Shown here: piece by piece, positions 32,418 through 35,204 of the stretch
Layout: every line of letters begins with the position of its first letter
Position numbering within the stretch: position 1 is the first letter of the stretch
Assembly (NCBI GenBank): GCA_036272815.1
Contig: DATAYA010000343.1
Span: 1 to 35,204 of the forward strand
Direction: 5' to 3'
Origin: DATAYA01 sp036272815
GTDB lineage: Bacteria; Pseudomonadota; Alphaproteobacteria; Acetobacterales; Acetobacteraceae
DNA: 35,204 nt
Translations under genes and position numbers: made by a program
Notes under the pieces: model-generated
Told to the model about the DNA's origin: nothing
Seen by the model: the letters and a program-made list of their open reading frames with translations, nothing else
Databases searched by the model: none

Positions 32418-33265
32418 TCGCGGCAGCGTCGGTCGCGGCCGCGTTTCTGGGCGCTTGTGCGGACGAACTGGAGGCACCGAAGCCGGGCAACGTGCATCGT
32501 TTCGCAGCCGGGCACGGGATGCGCGTGGCCGATTTCCGCGCCTCCGCTGCGAGCGCGGCACCCGCGCTGTGCCGGCCGGACGCTTCGCTCGGCGCCAGGA
32601 TCGAGGGCGCAGTGCGGGCGACGCGGCGTGCGATCGGACAAAACACCAACCTCGGTATCGTGCTGCTGTGTGCGCCGCTGGCGATGGCGGCGGAGGCAGG
32701 CGATCGGCTGCGGCCGGCACTCTGCGGGGTGATCGACGCCGCGACGCCCGCGGATGCGGCCTCGGTGTTTCGTGCAATCGCGCTCGCCGCCCCGGGCGGG
32801 CTTGGCCACGTCCGGCGCCACGACGTGCGCGCCCGGCCGGCGATCGCGCTGCGGGAAGCGATGGCGGCGGCGTCCGGCCGCGACCGGATCGCCGCCCAGT
32901 GGGCGGGCGGGTTCGCCGACGTCTTCGGCATCGGCCTGCCCTGCCTGCGCGCGGAAGCCGCACGCGGGCGAGATCGACGCTGGGCGACGCTCGCGGTCTA
33001 TCTGCGGTTCCTCGCCGCGTTTCCCGACAGCCACATCGCCCGCCGCCACGGTGCGCGCGCGGCGGAGGCGGTTCGGGCGCGGGCGGCCGGATTTGCGAAC
33101 CGCCTGAGCGCGGTGGCCGATCCCATCGTTCTGCTGTCCGACCTGCTCGCCTGGGATGCGGCCCTGAAGCGCGCGCGCCGCAATCCGGGTACCAGCGCGG
33201 ACCTGACCGTCGCCACCCTGTTCGCCGCGCGGCTGGAAGAACTCCTTGCGGACAGGGGTTGTTGA
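32414..33265 (+). CDS. CitG/MdcB-like triphosphoribosyl-dephospho-CoA synthase family
   Basis: A 283-residue helical protein with ELEAPKPGNVHRF near the N-terminus and QNTNLGIVLLCAPLAMA, matching the conserved KPG and NTxxG blocks of CitG/MdcB. CitG proper makes 2'-(5-triphosphoribosyl)-3'-dephospho-CoA for citrate lyase, but no citrate lyase or malonate decarboxylase is present. In methylotrophs such genes sit between mch and fae (orf7-type, from memory), and are assumed to act in methylofuran or H4MPT synthesis. The GTG start at 32414 forms a GTGA with the preceding stop. The reaction is unproven. Confidence 0.82.
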   Translation: MIAAASVAAAFLGACADELEAPKPGNVHRFAAGHGMRVADFRASAASAAPALCRPDASLGARIEGAVRATRRAIGQNTNLGIVLLCAPLAMAAEAGDRLRPALCGVIDAATPADAASVFRAIALAAPGGLGHVRRHDVRARPAIALREAMAAASGRDRIAAQWAGGFADVFGIGLPCLRAEAARGRDRRWATLAVYLRFLAAFPDSHIARRHGARAAEAVRARAAGFANRLSAVADPIVLLSDLLAWDAALKRARRNPGTSADLTVATLFAARLEELLADRGC

Positions 33266-33380
33266 TGTTTGATTGCCGCACCGGTCGGCCGCGTGCCGAG
33301 GGTCTGTTCACGCGACCGCCGGCGACAGGGAATGCAAGCCAATGGCGTTCTGGAAACGCACAGCCGAGAGAGGAAACCCG

Positions 33381-33887
33381 ATGGCGACGATCAACAAGGT
33401 CTGCGTGGGCGAGTCCCTGGTCGGAGACGGCAACGAGGTCGCTCATATCGACCTCATCATGGGACCGCGCGGCAGCGCCGCCGAGACGGCGTTCTGCCAT
33501 GCGCTCACCAACAACAAGGAGGGCTTCACCTCGCTGCTCGCCCTGGTCGCGCCGAACCTGGCCTGCAAGCCGAATACGATCCTTTACAACAAGGTGACCA
33601 TCAAGGGCGCCAAGCAGGCCGTGCAGATGTTCGGGCCGGCGCAGCACGCGGTCGGCAAGGCGGTCGCCGACAGCGTCGCCGAGGGCGTGATCCCGCAGAG
33701 CGAGGCGGACGACCTGTTCATCTGCGTCGGCGTCTTCATCCACTGGGAAGCGACCGACGACGCGAAGATCCAGGACTTCAACTACCGCGCCACCAAGGAG
33801 GCCATCGCCCGCGCGGTCCGCGGCGAGCCTGCCGCGGCCGAGGTCACGCGCCGCCGCAACGAAGTGAAGCACCCCTTCGCCGCCTGA
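33381..33887 (+). CDS. fae: Formaldehyde-activating enzyme
   Basis: A 168-residue protein that condenses formaldehyde with H4MPT to methylene-H4MPT. The sequence closely follows Fae of Methylobacterium: the conserved His in NEVAHIDLIMGPRG, then TAFCHALTNNKEGFTSLL, PNTILYNKVTI and QAVQMFGPAQHAVGKAVAD, FIHWEATDDAKIQDFNY and EVKHPFAA. The ATG at 33381 has AGAGAGGA 8 bp upstream; an in-frame ATG at 33342 would add 13 residues. It is the last gene of the rightward operon, 115 bp after the CitG-like gene. Confidence 0.97.
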   Translation: MATINKVCVGESLVGDGNEVAHIDLIMGPRGSAAETAFCHALTNNKEGFTSLLALVAPNLACKPNTILYNKVTIKGAKQAVQMFGPAQHAVGKAVADSVAEGVIPQSEADDLFICVGVFIHWEATDDAKIQDFNYRATKEAIARAVRGEPAAAEVTRRRNEVKHPFAA

Positions 33888-33906
33888 CCACGATGCCGGC
33901 CGGAGC

Positions 33907-33930
33907 GCCCCTTCCCGTGCGGGAGGGGGC
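33907..33930. terminator. Strong GC-rich hairpin after fae
   Basis: GCCCCTTCCCG (33907-33917) pairs with CGGGAGGGGGC (33920-33930) through 11 positions with one G-T wobble. It lies 19 bp after the fae stop and before the MFS gene. There is no T-run, so it may be an mRNA end-stabiliser or an attenuator rather than a classical intrinsic terminator. Its presence argues against an MFS start upstream of it. Confidence 0.5.
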
Positions 33931-33943
33931 TCTACGGGCGCCG

Positions 33944-35204
33944 ATGCCCGCCGACCGCGCCACTGGCGGGATGCTGGTCGCACGGCTCGACCGCATCCCG
34001 GTGTGGTCGCTGCCGGGCCTGTTCATCGGCATCATCGGCGCGGGATTCCTGTTCACCTTCTACGACATATTCGACATCAACGTTTCTTTCATCCAGACCT
34101 GCATCGCCATCGTGCCGGGCTGCACGCCGGAGAGTTCGGCAGCACATCTCGGCATCCCGGTGCTGCTGAACCTCCTCGGCTACGTGATCGGCACCCTGGC
34201 TCTGAGCCCGCTCGCCGACCGTGCCGGCCGGCGCGATCTGCTGCTGGTGACGATGCTGCTGACCGGGATCGGCTCCCTGCTGACCGCCTTCGTCGGCAAC
34301 TACGGCTGGTTCGTGGCGGCACGGACGCTTACCGGCATCGGCATCGGCGCCGACCTCGCGATCGTCAACACCTACGTAGGCGAAATGGCGCCGCGTGCGG
34401 GGCGAGCCAAATACACCGCCCTGATCTTCGTCTTTTCCGCCGTGGGCGCGGTCGCCGGCATCTGGCTCGGGCTGATCCTGACCACGCCCGGGACGGCTTT
34501 CCCGCTTGGCCTGCCTTTCGCGCTCGCCGGACATGGCTTTCCCTGGGGCTGGCGGTTGATGTACGGCATCGGCGGGGTGCTCGCATTCATCGGCGTGCTG
34601 CTGCGCTTCCGGCTGCCGGAGTCGCCGCGCTGGCTGGTCGCGCGAGGGCGGATCGCAGAGGCCGAAACGGTGGTCGCGGCGATGGAGCGCCACGCGAGCC
34701 GCCGCGGGACGCTGCCGGCGCCGGTCCCGCCCGTGGCACGCGCGACGACACGGGAGGCTCTCGCCTATCGTGCGATCTTGGGGAGCGCCGAATACCGCCG
34801 CCGCACCCTGATCCTGTTGGCCATGTGGTTCAGCAGCTATATCACCGTCTACGCGTTTGCCGCGGGCTTCACATCGGTGCTGGCCGCGCTGCGTTACCCG
34901 CCGCCGGAGGCAGGCCTGATAACCGCGATCGGCGCGTTCGGCTTCATCCTGTGCGCACTGGCCGCGTATGTCTGGGGCGAGCGGATGGAGCGGCGCCTAT
35001 GGCTGCCGCTCGCGGCGGTGTTGACCGTGATCGGCAGCTTGGTCGTCGCCCTCGCAGGCAACGCGATGGTCGCGAGCGTGATCGGCGCCGCGATCGTGTT
35101 CTTCGGCTTCAATCTCTGGGTGCCCATCGCCTATGCGTGGTCGGCGGAGAACTACCCGACACGCGCACGCACCACCGGCTTCGCGCTCGTGGACGGGATC
35201 GGCC
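33944..35204 (+). CDS. MFS transporter, truncated at window end
   Basis: About 420 residues are visible with no stop before the window ends. The reading frame shows membrane segments typical of the sugar-porter/metabolite:proton symporter branch: GFLFTFYDIFDINVSF, then the loop-2/3 motif SPLADRAGRRDLL, and FRLPESPRWLVARGR after TM6. A second set of helices begins around 34800, with SAENYPTRARTTGFA near the end. I chose the ATG at 33944; a further in-frame ATG at 33971 is also possible. The substrate cannot be predicted. It follows fae in the same direction with a hairpin between. Confidence 0.87.
   Translation, partial: MPADRATGGMLVARLDRIPVWSLPGLFIGIIGAGFLFTFYDIFDINVSFIQTCIAIVPGCTPESSAAHLGIPVLLNLLGYVIGTLALSPLADRAGRRDLLLVTMLLTGIGSLLTAFVGNYGWFVAARTLTGIGIGADLAIVNTYVGEMAPRAGRAKYTALIFVFSAVGAVAGIWLGLILTTPGTAFPLGLPFALAGHGFPWGWRLMYGIGGVLAFIGVLLRFRLPESPRWLVARGRIAEAETVVAAMERHASRRGTLPAPVPPVARATTREALAYRAILGSAEYRRRTLILLAMWFSSYITVYAFAAGFTSVLAALRYPPPEAGLITAIGAFGFILCALAAYVWGERMERRLWLPLAAVLTVIGSLVVALAGNAMVASVIGAAIVFFGFNLWVPIAYAWSAENYPTRARTTGFALVDGIG

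Noticed and set aside
1..35204. CRISPR arrays, tRNA/rRNA genes, insertion sequences or prophage
   Set aside because: No regularly spaced repeats, cloverleaf-like sequences, transposase or phage structural motifs were seen by eye.

Overview
The window is about 35 kb of very GC-rich, densely packed chromosomal DNA. The gene families point to an alphaproteobacterium, most likely of the Rhodospirillales/Acetobacteraceae type. The grounds are an ECF sigma factor paired with an NrsF anti-sigma protein, adjacent argD-argF, and a bacterial tetrahydromethanopterin (H4MPT) C1 pathway. This placement is an inference from gene content; no rRNA or marker phylogeny is available. I see no tRNA, rRNA, CRISPR array, insertion sequence or prophage.

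Layout. (1) 1-5600, mixed metabolism and regulation: an ArsR repressor followed by a frame-broken SRPBCC/AHSA1 gene, a ketopantoate-reductase-like/SDR pair, a DUF1345 membrane protein with an M20 peptidase, a small unknown protein and an FNR-like regulator. (2) 5607-12837: seven minus-strand genes with stop-start overlaps throughout, argD-argF-feruloyl-CoA synthetase-SDR-paaG-paaI-paaK, joining arginine synthesis to aromatic-acid CoA chemistry. (3) 12838-15630: a cyclase-family hydrolase, a decayed ligD relic and a haloacid dehalogenase. (4) 15633-18984: a Cys-containing secreted protein diverging from a three-gene NitT/TauT-type ABC transporter plus a small exported protein. (5) 18995-21865: NrsF/ECF sigma with a candidate self-promoter, methionine aminopeptidase and a decayed FTR1 iron-permease gene. 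(6) 21898-33887: a methylotrophy block. (7) 33944-end: the start of an MFS transporter cut by the window edge.

The methylotrophy block is the centre of interest. Two operons diverge from a 72-bp gap that holds a perfect 10+10 palindrome. The leftward operon carries a pterin-carbinolamine dehydratase-like gene, fhcB, fhcA, fhcD and fhcC, then a 70-residue Cys-containing protein and a cytochrome c. The rightward operon carries mptG, mtdB, an ATP-grasp protein, mch, a RimK-like ATP-grasp protein, a CitG-like protein and fae. Together they encode formaldehyde condensation with H4MPT (Fae), oxidation (MtdB), ring opening (Mch), formyl transfer and release of formate (Fhc), and one committed step of H4MPT synthesis (MptG). 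Three genes embedded in the rightward operon (ATP-grasp, RimK-like, CitG-like) have no function I can assign with confidence and probably tailor H4MPT or methylofuran. No methanol dehydrogenase gene lies in the window.

Three genes (AHSA1, ligD, FTR1) survive only as frame-broken or internally deleted remains, so the region has either lost accessory functions or carries local sequence errors. At least the ligD and FTR1 remains lack whole internal segments, which favours real decay.
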